A stretch of DNA of 64,000 bases from Lampris incognitus (Eukaryota > Chordata > Actinopteri > Lampriformes > Lampridae), in the NCBI RefSeq assembly GCF_029633865.1, contig NC_079220.1:56140477-56204476 (forward strand), written 5' to 3'. Positions within the stretch are counted from its first letter, which is position 1. Each line of letters opens with the position of its first letter. A program made the translations under genes and the position numbers. Shown in pieces: positions 41,101-64,000 of this stretch. The notes under the pieces were generated by a model that was given only the letters and a program-made list of their open reading frames with translations, did no database searches and was not told the origin of the DNA.

Positions 41101-41307
41101 TTTCAAGTCGACAACAAAACATGCGTCACCTTTCCCAAGGCCGGATAGAGCTTCACTTATCACCACCACCTTGTTGCGTACTGACGTTTTGGACAGCAGA
41201 CTTGTGATCGCACCGTAGAGGTAGAAAAGCCCCGCTGCGGCCAGGATCACACAGGGTACCAGCAGAACATTGCTGGTCAGTACTGGGTCCATCTCCTGGA
41301 AGGTATC
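38182..41307 (-). CDS. dhrs7c: dehydrogenase/reductase SDR family member 7C, complete, 6 coding exons
   Basis: Minus-strand exons: 41130-41307 (ATG at 41290-41292), 40512-40624, 40210-40420, 38755-38847, 38497-38646, 38182-38387. They give 311 residues (human 312) with matching phases. DHRS7C (SRP-35) is a short-chain dehydrogenase anchored in muscle sarcoplasmic reticulum and reported to oxidise retinol and affect calcium handling. Seen here: an N-terminal membrane anchor (VLLVPCVILAAAGLFYLYG), a cofactor loop ending SGLGK (about 50-54), VLLDFGD, catalytic Ser181 (VNSIQG), Tyr194 and Lys198 (TTYAASKHA), and tail FFPNVFFAVMAAGVK. The usual NNAG/NNAS element is LNSS at 128-131. The exon 2 acceptor is pyrimidine-poor. 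A noncoding first exon is proposed upstream. Confidence 0.92.
38848..40209 (-). other. dhrs7c intron between exons 3 and 4
   Basis: It contains two SINE pieces: a minus-strand GGAT-tailed fragment (about 39134-39215) and a plus-strand 3' fragment (39681-39806). A long G run lies at about 39397-39413 and a C run at 40019-40038. No gene. Confidence 0.65.
39681..39806 (+). mobile_element. SINE 3' fragment, GGAT-tailed family
   Basis: It matches the ggcctgtccggggtgtctcc to gcggtttggacgatgg end of the family in plus orientation. Its inverse partner is at 39134-39215. Confidence 0.65.
40690..41035 (-). mobile_element. tRNA-like SINE, GGAT-tailed family, copy in dhrs7c intron
   Basis: A near-complete minus-strand copy between coding exons 1 and 2, with a short CA run at 40820-40834 and a head block gggctcgaacccagg at about 40984-40998. 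Confidence 0.75.
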
Positions 41308-42404
41308 CTAAAAGATTCAGAGAGGTGGAGGGAACAGAAGTTACGTTGTTCTGCTGAGGCGGGTCGGGGGACACATAGCTGTATGAGATGTTTTTGCAGA
41401 GACAACGAAGGCAATGGACTAACACACCAGCAGAGACACATGGGTGTTTACGTGACGGTGTTTAGCCACACAAACCCCCAGGTTAGTGCAAAATACAGGT
41501 TTGTGGAGGCATGCTCAGGTGTCGAGCACACATCTGGATGGAAAGTGTGCTGTTTGCGGATGCAGATGAGATGGGATGGGACGGCAAACACCAACTAGGA
41601 TCTACTGAACACGGCTAACAACGAGCGTCTCATACCCGTGTGTGATCCGGATCCGTAACGTTGGAATCCAACTGACCTTCTACACCCATTTCTTAAATAT
41701 AGCTTTACGGTTACAATTCTGAAATGGAAACAGAGAAGCCACCTTTTTAGGCTTGTGGTTTTACACGCACACGGGTCAAACGAGACTGCACAAAGCAAGT
41801 GTTTGTTACTGACGATGTCACAGTTTTAAGCGGTCCTTAAACAGGATTTCTGCTCGGCGAGAGAGAGGCTGCATGATTTTCCACCAACGCCAGTCTCATG
41901 AATGAAACTCGCGGCGGACCCTCGGTGTCTCAGCTGCACACAGAGCGCCATACTCGAGCCGCGCTCGCCTTTCTTCCTGCCACTCACCCAATAACTCCTC
42001 TCCAGAGTGCAGTTTGGCCCGACTGGGAGCTGCAGGGTAACCTCTTGGCAACGGCGCGCCGTGCTGAGTGCGCCGTGCCTGTTGGAGAGGGGGACTCCTA
42101 AATATAAACTGACCCAGAATTAGATGCTGCTTAACACTGCTCACGAAAGATCATGGCATGGTGTGCTGCTGTCCACGGTAGACCGGGACAGAGAGGAGAG
42201 AGGCCAGAGAAATCAACAACCACAACAAAATGAATCCTTTAAAGACGCCGTCTCCTCTCACTGTACGGGCCGAGCGTCTGAAAACAAACCGGGCCCGCTT
42301 TGACCTTCGGGCCTGCTGCACCGCGTCTCAGCACCGGGCCGCCGTTTACCCATTACGAACCGAGCTGTGCCATCTACACACTGCAGAACCAAACAAGGAC
42401 CACC
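41308..42404 (-). other. proposed first intron of dhrs7c
   Basis: No coding exon recognised. It is GC-richer from about 41900 and includes the MEF2-type motif at 42098-42107. Confidence 0.4.
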
Positions 42405-42410
42405 ACTTAC

Positions 42411-42562
42411 TACTTGTGCTGGTAACGGGCCTCCGGGTTCTGTTTTCCTCGCCAGCTCCTCTGGTGTGGCGCTGCAGCTCCAAGTGCCGCTTCATTCAAA
42501 CGCCGCCTCCGACCGCCAGCATTCCCACCCGGCAATACTCGGGGATTTGAGCGCTTTTTATA
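42411..42562 (-). promoter_or_regulatory. proposed dhrs7c core promoter and noncoding first exon
   Basis: On the minus strand TATAAAAA lies at 42555-42562. About 30 bp downstream a start would fall near 42526, and a strong donor GTAAGT lies at 42405-42410. This can join the acceptor (tcttttag) at 41308-41310, 15 bp before the dhrs7c ATG. A MEF2-type match CTAAATATAA sits at 42098-42107 inside the resulting intron. All pieces are visible; the assembly is inferred. Confidence 0.45.
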
Positions 42563-43444
42563 GCGGCACAGCTGAGTCAGATATTTTCCACGCATGTTGT
42601 CAAATATTATGTGCAGTATGACAGGTGGTGGGGGAGGGGAGGGGAGGGGGGGAGAGGGGGGGCGTCGGGTCACACTTTTCACACTCCTATATATATATAC
42701 ATGTTGGGATCAATACATCATATTGGTAAAAACGGCATACCAGATGATAATCCTGTAATCGTTTCATTGTCGTGTCTTATTTCAGTGCAGGGTCATCCAC
42801 TATGTGGGGTAAGACGTCACACTGGGTTTTGCAACAAATAAAACAAGAACCGATTCATTGTCGGGTTGTGTTTTTTTACTCGAACTTCAAAATTGAAATA
42901 AGACCGATTAATCATCCAACTTGAACGCATCCTGGGATGTGGCCGTTAAATCGGTCCCCGCTACAGCAACGGGAAAATCATCTCAAACAAACTTTAAAAA
43001 AAAAAAAACACGTCAAGCACTCAAGCAAACCTCAAGCCGGGTCTCAGACCTCGGCAGCCAGACCCGTCGTCAGAGCTGCGGTTCCGGCACACACACACTG
43101 CCTTGCCGGGGGTGCAGCCTCCACGAGTCTGCACTTCCTGAGCCGGACCCACGTCTCGCTTGGACGGCTGTTCGCCAGTGGCTCCACACAAACAAGGCAC
43201 AGGCCCTCATCTTCATCTGATGAAGAGACACCTGGAGTCTCTCTGTTTATACCTGCCTGTCTGCCTTTCAGCCGCAGGTGCCTCCTCCACTGGGTGTCAG
43301 TGAGAACAGCAGTGTTTCTTGCTTGTTTTGGTTTTTTTGGTTGGGCTGGCTAGTTTTCTTGCACCAGCTTTTGGGTATGGCCAAATGTCCTCTGGAGTTG
43401 ACTGGTGGGTGGAGCTGGCATTACTAGGCAATGATGAGGTGGTG
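42563..43444. other. intergenic between dhrs7c promoter and a 27-bp array
   Basis: It contains a GGGGA-rich tract (42627-42662), an AP-1-like TGAGTCAG (42572-42579), a short TA run (42690-42700) and an A run (42993-43009). No gene seen. Confidence 0.5.
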
Positions 43445-44340
43445 CTAATGGGCAGGGCTGGGGCCTAGCAAGACTGGGTTGGTGCTGGAGTCTGGAAGTG
43501 CTGGGTTGGTGCTGGGGCCTGGAAAGGCTGGGTTGGTGCTGGGGCCTGGAAGGGCTGGGTTGGTGCTGGGGTCTGGAAGGGCTGGGTTGGTGCTGGGGCC
43601 TGGAAGTGCTGGGTTGGTGCTGGAGCCTGGAAGTACTTGGTTGGTGCTGGGGCCTGGAAGTTCTGGGTTAGTGCTGGGGCCAGGAAGTGCTGGGTTGGTG
43701 CTAGGGCCTGGAAGTACTTGGTTGGTGCTGGGGCCTGGAAAGGCTGGGTTGGTGCTGGGGCCTGGAAGTGCTGGGTTGGTGCTAGGGCCTGGAAGTACTT
43801 GGTTGGTGCTGGGGCCAGGAAGTGCTGGGTTGGTGCTAGGGCCTGGAAGTACTTGGTTGGTGCTGGGGCCTGAAAGTGCTGGGTTGGTGCTGGGGCCTGG
43901 AAAGGCTGGGTTGGTGCTAGGGCCTGGAAGTACTTGGTTGGTGCTGGAGCCTGGAAGGGCTGGGTTGGTGCTGGGGTCTGGAAGTGCTGGGTTGGTGCTG
44001 GGGTCTGGAAGGCCTGGGTTGGTGCTGGGGTCTGGAAGGACTGGCTTGGTGCTGGGGCCAGGAAGTGCTGGGTTGGTGCTGGGGCCTGGAAGTGCTGGGT
44101 TGGTGCTGGAGTCTGGAAGGGCTGGGTTGGTGCTAGGGCCTGGAATTGCTGGGTTGGTGCTAGGTCCTGGAAGTGCTTGGTTGGTGCTGGGGCCTGAAAG
44201 TGCTGTGTTGATGCTGGGGCCAGGAAGTGCTGGGTTGGTGCTGGGGCCTGGAAGTACTTGGTTGGTGCTGGGGTCTGGAAGTGCTGGGTTGGTGCTGGAG
44301 TCTGGAAGGGCTGGGTTGGTGCTGGGTCCTGAAAGGGGTG
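43445..44340. repeat. 27-bp minisatellite (about 33 units)
   Basis: Unit form GTGCTGGGTTGGTGCTGGGG plus CCTGGAA, with variants TACTTGG, GTCTGGAA and CTAGGGCC. Because 27 is a multiple of three, open frames above 300 codons run through it on both strands (LGPGSAGLV on plus, PSTNPALPG on minus). No start, splice or domain context supports a protein. A GT run lies just beyond it at 44388-44407. Confidence 0.95.
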
Positions 44341-45011
44341 ATCTGAGACATAGGATGGTGCAAGTTCTGTCTCCAAGAACACATCTGTGTGTGTGTGTGT
44401 GTGTGTCTGCAGCTAGAAAAGCGCTATATATCATGCAGCTTGACTGACTGATTGACCCCTGTTGTGAGGTTGAATCCCTGTTAGCGGGAAGCCGGCCGGC
44501 GTGGCAGCGGGGTCGCCGCCAGAGGAAGAGCAGTTGCCGTGATCCCAGGGACGCCGCCGCTTCCCCTGGGTTTCTTTCTTCACAATCACATTCACAAAAT
44601 CACACGTGAGACAGTTGACAAGCGTCTCTGTGGGTACTGGCGACTTGTCTCGGTGATTTAAACCAAGTAGACGCTCAAAACTAGTATTCAACTTTTATGT
44701 AGCTCCCCCTGATGGTGAAAACATGAACGATGCGACAACTTACCCCGGCGACAAGAAGCCCGGCTGTGATTATCTCAGCGTTTTTACAGACGTGTTTAAC
44801 CTCTTGTTGTCACTACGTGTGGTTCCTACGTGCCTCAAGAAAACCCTTATTGTGTCTGTACCCCAAAAAAGTCCCTGTACCCTGTCTTCATGACTACAGA
44901 GCTGTTGCTTTGACCATTGCCAACCACGATCTGCTAGAGTTTGCTTACTGGTCAAGTAGCTGTGTGGAGGATGCTGCTCATCCGCTCTGCAGCCTGTGTT
45001 AAAACACCTTG
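44341..45011. other. intergenic, no gene seen
   Basis: Unremarkable sequence after the GT run. Short frames only. Confidence 0.5.
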
Positions 45012-45330
45012 AGGGGTAACCGAGTGGTCTGTTCCGTTGCCTAGCAACACAGGGATTGCCGGTTCGCATCCCCTGTTACCTCCGGCTTGATCGGGTCTGA
45101 GGTAACTCGGGATGCGGGTGGGAAGCCGGGTCTGGGCATGTGTCCTGGTCGCTGCACTAGCGCCTCCTCTGGTCGGTCGGGTCGCCTGTTCGGGGGAGTG
45201 GGGGGGGGGAGTAGCGTGATCCCCCCCACGCGCAACGTCCCCCTGGTGAAACTCCTCACTGTCAGGTGAAAAGAAGCAGCTGGCGACTCCATATCGGCAG
45301 CTCAGGGGCCAAGGCCTGCTGTGACACACA
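45012..45330 (+). mobile_element. tRNA-derived SINE, second family, copy 3
   Basis: Plus-strand head with gagtggtctgttccgttgcc and GGTTCGCATCC (B box). The body has gcgcctcctctggtcggtcg, G run, and gtgaaactcctcactgtcag blocks, as in the copies at 3205 and 4930. Confidence 0.75.
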
Positions 45331-45539
45331 CCCAGGTCCCTGAGGTTCAGCGTTGGAATTACATAGACAGACCCACTGTGAGTGGCTATACGACGTCCTG
45401 CAGGCAGACCTCGGACCTCAGACCTCGGACTTCAGACCTCGGACCTCGGACCAGGGACCATCACCCATCTGTCATAGTTCAGATATTCTGAATGTTAATT
45501 GTTCTGCCTTTTTTTCCAATTGGACCACAACTGCTGCAA

Positions 45540-46905
45540 AGTTATTCCCTTATGTACAATCCTTATGTACATTCCTTATGTACAACCCTTATGTACAATC
45601 CTTATGTACAATCCTTATGTATAATCCTTAAATATAATCCTTATGTACAATCCTTATGTACAATCCTTATGTATAACCCTTATGTATTACCCTTATGTAC
45701 AATCCTTATGTACAATCCTTATGTACAATCCTTATGTATAATCCTTATGTACAACCTTTATGTACAATCCTTATGTATAACCCTTATTTACAATCCTTAT
45801 GTATAACCCTTATGTACAATCCTTATGTATAATCCTTATGTACAACCCTTATGTACAATCCTTATGTACAACCCTTATTTACAATCCTTATGCATAACCC
45901 TTATGTATAATCCTTATGTACAACCCTTATGTACAATCCTTATGTACAATCCTTATGTATAATCCTTAAATATAATCCTTATGTACAATCCTTATGTACA
46001 ATCCTTATGTATAACCCTTATGTACAATCCTTATGTACAATTCTTATGTATAACCCTTATGTACAATCCTTATGTACAATCCTTATGTATAATCCTTATG
46101 TACAACCCTTATGTATAATCCTTATGTACAATCCTTATGTATAATCCTTAAATATAATCCTTATGTACAATCCTTATGTACAATCCTTATGTACAATCCT
46201 TATGTATAATCCTTATGTATAATCATTATGTACAACCCTTATGTATAATCCTTATGTACAACCCTTATGTACATCCTTATGTATAATCCTTATGTACAAT
46301 CCTTATGTACAATCCTTATGTATAATCCTTATGTACAACCCTTATGTATAATCCTTATTTACAATCCTTATGTATAATCCTTATGTACAATCCTTATGTA
46401 TAATCCTTATGTATAATCCTTATGTACAACCCTTATGTATAATCCTTATGTACAACCCTTATGTACAATCCTTATGTATAATCCTTATGTACAACCCTTA
46501 TGTATAATCCTTATGTATAATCCTTATATACAACCCTTATGTACAATCCTTATGTACAATCCTTATGTATAACCCTTATGTACAACCCTTATGTACAACC
46601 CTTGTGTACAACCCTTATGTACATTCCTTATGTACAACCCTTATGTACAATCCTTATGTACAACCCTTATGTATAATCCTTATGTACAACCCTTATGTAT
46701 AATCCTTATGTATAATCCTTATATACAACCCTTATATACAACCCTTATGTACAACCCTTATGTACAACCCTTGTGTACAACCCTTATGTACAATCCTTAT
46801 GTATAATCCTTATGTACATTCCTTATGTACAATCCTTATGTACATTCCTTATGTACATTCCTTATGTACAACCCTTATGTACAATCCTTATGTACAATCC
46901 TTACC
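45540..46905. repeat. 13-bp minisatellite upstream of u2af2 (about 105 units)
   Basis: AT-rich unit CCTTATGTACAAT with variants CCCTTATGTACAA, TATAAT and TACATT. It is nearly continuous for about 1.36 kb and ends about 330 bp before the u2af2 start codon. Three units make 39 bp, giving MYNPYVQSLC-type open frames that are not genes. Confidence 0.96.
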
Positions 46906-46974
46906 ATCCCAGCCTGGGACGTGATTGTGAATGGGGTCCCGGTCTGAACGTGGGAGTCTGGTCCGATCTGTAAA

Positions 46975-47230
46975 CCATCATCAAAGTCACGTGACGCGCT
47001 CCGCTCTCGGAACTGAAGCAAGGCGGATGTTTTGTAGATCGGCGCGAGGCGCGGCGGCGCACCGTGGTGTGCGTGCGTACGTGTGCGTGTGTGCGTTCGC
47101 GTGCCTGGCGCGCGCGCCGCACGTCCCTCTGCTTGAAGAAGGCTCGACAAATTCTGCGGGTTGTCCGCGCGCCGAAGCGAGCGAGCCGGGTCTTAAAGAC
47201 AGAACTGTTTTACATACAGAGATAATTACT
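46975..47230 (+). promoter_or_regulatory. CpG-rich promoter and 5' UTR of u2af2
   Basis: CG dinucleotides are very dense (for example gcgcgcgcgccgcacg near 47108) in an otherwise AT-rich flank and stop at the start codon at 47234. This fits a housekeeping CpG-island promoter. No TATA box stands out. Confidence 0.6.
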
Positions 47231-47233
47231 GAC

Positions 47234-60522
<13,289 letters not shown>

Positions 60523-60755
60523 CAGTGTTTCTCAACCCAGTCCTCAAGGACCCCCTATCCTGCAGATTTTCTTTGCAACCCTGAATAGGTACCTGTTTGT
60601 AGTAGTTCAGCAGTGAATGTCAAGAGTTGGCACACCTTGCATAATGAAGTGCTGTGAGATGATTGGTTGACTAAGTACAAGCAGAGCTACTATGCAGGGT
60701 TACAATGAAAATCTGCAGGTTAGGGGGTCCTTGAGGACTGGGTTGAGAAACACTG
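60523..60755. mobile_element. hAT-type MITE, copy 3
   Basis: Terminal inverted repeats cagtgtttctcaaccc and gggttgagaaacactg. A perfect 8-bp target duplication acctagct flanks it (60515-60522 and 60756-60763). It is 233 bp, noncoding, and the cleanest of the three copies. Confidence 0.92.
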
Positions 60756-60763
60756 ACCTAGCT

Positions 60764-61152
60764 CACCAGTTAACAAAACCTGGATGATACTCGTTTGAAC
60801 TCTTGTGTTATTATCTTGCACCACTTGTTTGCAATGTGGAGAAGTTAGAGAACTGGCAAGTACTCCCCTTGTCTGGCTGTATTTAAGCTCAGTCTGTTGA
60901 GCCTTAAGCTTTGCACTCTTTCCTTGCAGCTTTCTGCTATTGCTATAACTATGACTTTCGGTGCTATGGCGACTGATAGCAGCCACCCAGCTCAGGGACA
61001 GGCTGTATCACGCTTAGAGGATACGGTACTACAGCAGATGGTGATTGCCTCACATTAGTACAACCTCTACTACAAAGCCAAGATCTGGTAAATAGAGGGA
61101 ATTGAGCATGTACACACAGAGTAATGCTCAGACTGATTTATTATAAATCTAA
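60764..61152. other. u2af2 intron 10 or 3' region, no exon seen
   Basis: No repeat or coding segment recognised. Confidence 0.45.
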
Positions 61153-61315
61153 TTTCATCCATCCATTATGCAAACCACTTGTCCTGCCCTCAGGGTCACG
61201 GGGATGCTGGAGCCTATCCCAGCAGTCATTGGGTGGCAGGCAGGGAGACACCCTGGACAGGCTGCCACACCATCATAGGGCAGTCTCTCATATATATATA
61301 TATATATATATAGTG
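61153..61315 (-). mobile_element. SINE fragment, GGAT-tailed family
   Basis: Minus-strand 3' half with CCATCCATC tail (61156-61165) and the gatgctggagcctatcccag block, followed by a TA microsatellite (61292-61312). Confidence 0.65.
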
Positions 61316-62800
61316 GAGGGGGGGTGGGGTTCTGGAAACCGTCAGTGGTGTTGATAAAAGTGCTCGGCAAACGAGGAGCGGACTACCAAGATAGATGTAG
61401 GAAAAAACACTTCAGTACATAGCAGCACAAGCCTGCCCCGCACGCCACGCACCCACCCGCTGCCGAGCTGGCCTTATTTGTACTCCAATGTGGCAGAAAT
61501 ATGTCATATATACGGTTCTAAAACAACGGAGGCAGCGTTTATAAGGATGATTTTGCTGAATCCATTAAGTCTGATGTACTTCTCTGACTGTCGTGGTTTG
61601 TTCAGTTGGACAAACAGACTCACAAGGGATGGACTAGAGCGCACAAGTGAGACATATACACGCTTCATGAAGCACAGCCCTCTTCCTTATAACACAAGTC
61701 GAAACAAGTCACAGCTTCCGTCCCTCACGCTAGCCTCACCGCAGGGGGCGTCACGTACACACAAGTGGACAGATGCGCCGCAGCCGGGACCAAGCGCAGA
61801 CCCCCTGCACAAGTGTTGCTGATGCAACAGATCCACTCCAAAGCTCGGTGTCATCAGCCGACACACAAAACCACACCCCACTGCCACAAGGTCACAAGGT
61901 CACAAGGTCAAGTCAGTTTTATTTGTGTAGCCCATTATCACAAATTACATATGTGCCTCGGGGGGCTTTACAGCAACACAACATCCTGTCCTTAGACCCT
62001 CACATCGGATGAGGAACATCTCCCTAAAAACCCTTTAACAGGGAGAAACAACAGGAAGGAGGCTCAGGGAGAGCACCAGAGGAGGCTCTCGCCCCCAAGA
62101 CGCACAACGTGACATGATGCTGTGTTCACACAATGCGACATTGAAAGAGGATAACAGAATTACAATGGAATTATAACATTTATGAAGAATATGATGAGGA
62201 GGATGCCAAGCAGTGTCCACACGCCACTGGAACATGTTGCTCGCATGGCTCGATGTAAAAAGAAAACAAAAAGTCACACATCGTAATGAGAGATAACAGG
62301 ACAACTATCACCACTGTGGTCGAAAAAGCATTGAGGGGTCGTTCATAATCTTTCCCTGGTCCCCTTAAGTTGCTTTAGGTCACTTTCTTGTAACATCTCA
62401 CATCTTTCACCACACATCTTTTGTGATGTGCGGTGAAATTCTCATTACATGCCAGCTGGTGGCCATCAAGTAAATGTACTGTGAAAAAATCCGGTCCCTC
62501 TCGGCTGCTCCTGAGGCTGTATTCTGATTCAGTAAAAATTAATTCGGTCCAAATGAGATGACCAGTCACGGCTAAGGAGCCTCCCCGACCCAATGCCAAT
62601 CTTGCCATGTGTGCGCACAGGGCCAAGGCTGGATTACGGACCGGGCATGCAGGGCGAGTGCCCTGGGGCCCCGGACCACGAGGGGCCTCAAAAGGTCAGG
62701 GGTATTGTGTCCGCGTATAGTAGGGATCCCCAATCATACCCTACAAGGGACGTTTGTTCCAACCCTGAGACGCGATGCAGGGTCCAAGCTAGTCTCTATT
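61316..62800. other. intronic or intergenic sequence with an unclassified dispersed repeat
   Basis: At about 61910-62110 there is a block (gtcagttttatttgtgtagc ... tccctaaaaacccttt) that I recognise as a common unclassified teleost dispersed repeat. A triple CACAAGGT tandem precedes it. No gene seen. Confidence 0.4.
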
Positions 62801-63385
62801 GATGCGGGGCCCCAAGCTACAGTCTCTACTGATGCAGGGCCCCAAACTACAGTCTCTACTGATGCAGGGCCCCAAACTACAGTCTCTACTGATGCAGGGT
62901 CCAAGCTAATCTCTATTGATGCGGGGCCCCAAGCTACAGTCTCTACTGATGCAGGGCCCCAAACTACAGTCTCTACTGATGCAGGGCCCCAAGCTACAGT
63001 CTCTACTGATGCAGGGCCCCAAACTACAGTCTCTACTGATGCAGGGCCCCAAGCTACAGTCTCTACTGATGCAGGGCCTCAAACTACAGTCTCTACTGAT
63101 GCAGGGCCCAAGCTAGTCTCTATTGATGTGGGGGCCCCAGGCTACAGTCTCTACTGATGCGGGGCCCAAGCTAGTCTCTACTGATGCAGGGCCCCAAGCT
63201 AGTCTCTATTGATGCGGGGGCCCCAGGCTACAGTCTCTACTGATGCGGGGCCCAAGCTAGTCTCTATTGATGCAGGGCCCCAAGCTAGTCTCTATTGATG
63301 CGGGGGCCCCAAGCTACAGTCTCTACTGATGCGGGGCCCCAAGCTACAGTCTCTACTGATGCGGGGCCCCAAGCTACAGTACAAC
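62775..63385. repeat. second 30-bp minisatellite (about 20 units)
   Basis: Unit form CTACAGTCTCTACTGATGCA plus GGGCCCCAAG. Shorter 24-26 bp units lacking part of the GGCCCC or CTACAG segments (CAAGCTAGTCTCTATTGATG) are interspersed. Open frames (STDAGPQTTV and LLMQGPKLQS types) are repeat by-products. Confidence 0.95.
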
Positions 63386-63548
63386 ATTTTCCAGTTGTGA
63401 TAGACAAACTCATGCACGCGGATGAAGCTGGTTTGGAGGTAGAGGTTATTGGAAGGAGGAAATGGCACGAGATGGGGACTAGATTTTATGGGGGGTGTTG
63501 TGTCAAAAATATACCTTTTTCACAACAGCAATATTGACACGCAATAGC

Positions 63549-64000
63549 AGATAAATACTTGGGGTCAACTGTCCGAAGTAACGGGGAGTGCAGAAGAGAG
63601 GTGAAGAAGAGAGTGCAGGCAGGGTGGAGTGGGTGGAGAAGAGTGTCAGGAGTGATGTGTGACAGAAGGGTACCAGCAAGAGTTAAAGGGAAGGTTTACA
63701 AGATGGTGGTGAGACCAGCTATGTTGTATGGTTTGGAGACAGTGGTGCTGATGAAAAGACAGGAGGTGGAGCTGGAGGTGCAGAGATGAAGATGATAAGA
63801 TTTTCACTGGGAGTGATGAGGAAGGACAGGGTTAGGAACGAGTATATTAGAGGGACCGCTCAGGTTGGACGGTTTGGAGACAAAGCAAGAGAGACAAGAT
63901 GGAGATGGTGTGGACATGTGTGGAGGAGAGATGCTGGGTATACTGGGAGAAGGATGCTGAATATGGAGCTGCCAGGGAAGAGGAGAAGAGGAAGGCCAAA
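63549..64000 (+). mobile_element. RTE-like LINE, 5'-truncated, copy 2 (runs off right edge)
   Basis: Closely similar to 37384-37835: KYLGSTVRSNGECRREVKK, VKGKVYKMVVRPAMLYGLET, with a one-base loss near 63780 that breaks the frame before the FSLGVM block. It begins at almost the same codon as copy 1. Confidence 0.8.

Noticed and set aside
43445-44447. Repeat proteins over the 27-bp array
   Set aside because: Equally long frames exist on both strands, and all are explained by the unit length.
61315-61900. Terminal exon of u2af2 searched for between 60033 and 64000
   Set aside because: No segment encoding the IFVEF or YHRRDFW end of the UHM was found, so the exon is taken to lie beyond the window.

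Overview
This is vertebrate nuclear DNA, almost certainly from a ray-finned (teleost) fish. It has spliced genes with GT-AG introns, fish-type tRNA-derived SINEs, Tc1 and hAT DNA transposons, RTE-like LINE tails, a Penelope-like element, dense CA and CCAT microsatellites and several kilobase-scale minisatellites. There are no bacterial features. Most very long open frames here come from tandem repeats whose unit is a multiple of three, and they are not genes.

Five protein genes can be read. From left to right they are: the first coding exon of recoverin (rcvrn, minus, 276-656, rest off the left edge); a complete five-exon GSG1L2-like claudin-family gene (plus, 22514-28865); a complete three-exon NATD1-like GNAT acetyltransferase gene (minus, 33582-36078); a complete six-coding-exon dhrs7c gene (minus, 38182-41307, with a proposed TATA promoter and noncoding first exon near 42411-42562); and the first ten coding exons of the splicing factor u2af2 (plus, 47234-60032, last exon(s) beyond the right edge). 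Recoverin, GSG1L2 and DHRS7C are also neighbours on human 17p13.1, so the left two thirds is a conserved synteny block. GLP2R, which lies between RCVRN and GSG1L2 in human, is not seen. U2AF2 is on another human chromosome, so a rearrangement boundary lies near 42-47 kb.

Between recoverin and the GSG1L2-like gene lies the dominant feature: about 13.6 kb of one 30-bp satellite in three arrays (5378-7744, 8622-17770 and 17771-19828). The third array is inverted relative to the first two. The cluster is bounded on the left by a LINE reverse-transcriptase remnant and on the right by a Penelope-like element whose sequence appears to run into the first repeat unit. Other minisatellites lie in GSG1L2 intron 2 (about 11-12 bp unit), between dhrs7c and u2af2 (27-bp and 13-bp units), in u2af2 intron 1 (21/25-bp unit) and near the right end (30-bp unit).

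Mobile elements are dense. A full-length Tc1 element with an uninterrupted 338-residue transposase sits in u2af2 intron 2. A decayed Tc1 copy in intron 7 is split by a hAT element and a gypsy-type fossil fragment. Three hAT-type MITEs have recognisable 8-bp target duplications. The genes are functionally unrelated to one another (photoreceptor calcium sensor, membrane protein, acetyltransferase, muscle reticulum dehydrogenase, splicing factor) and share only location.
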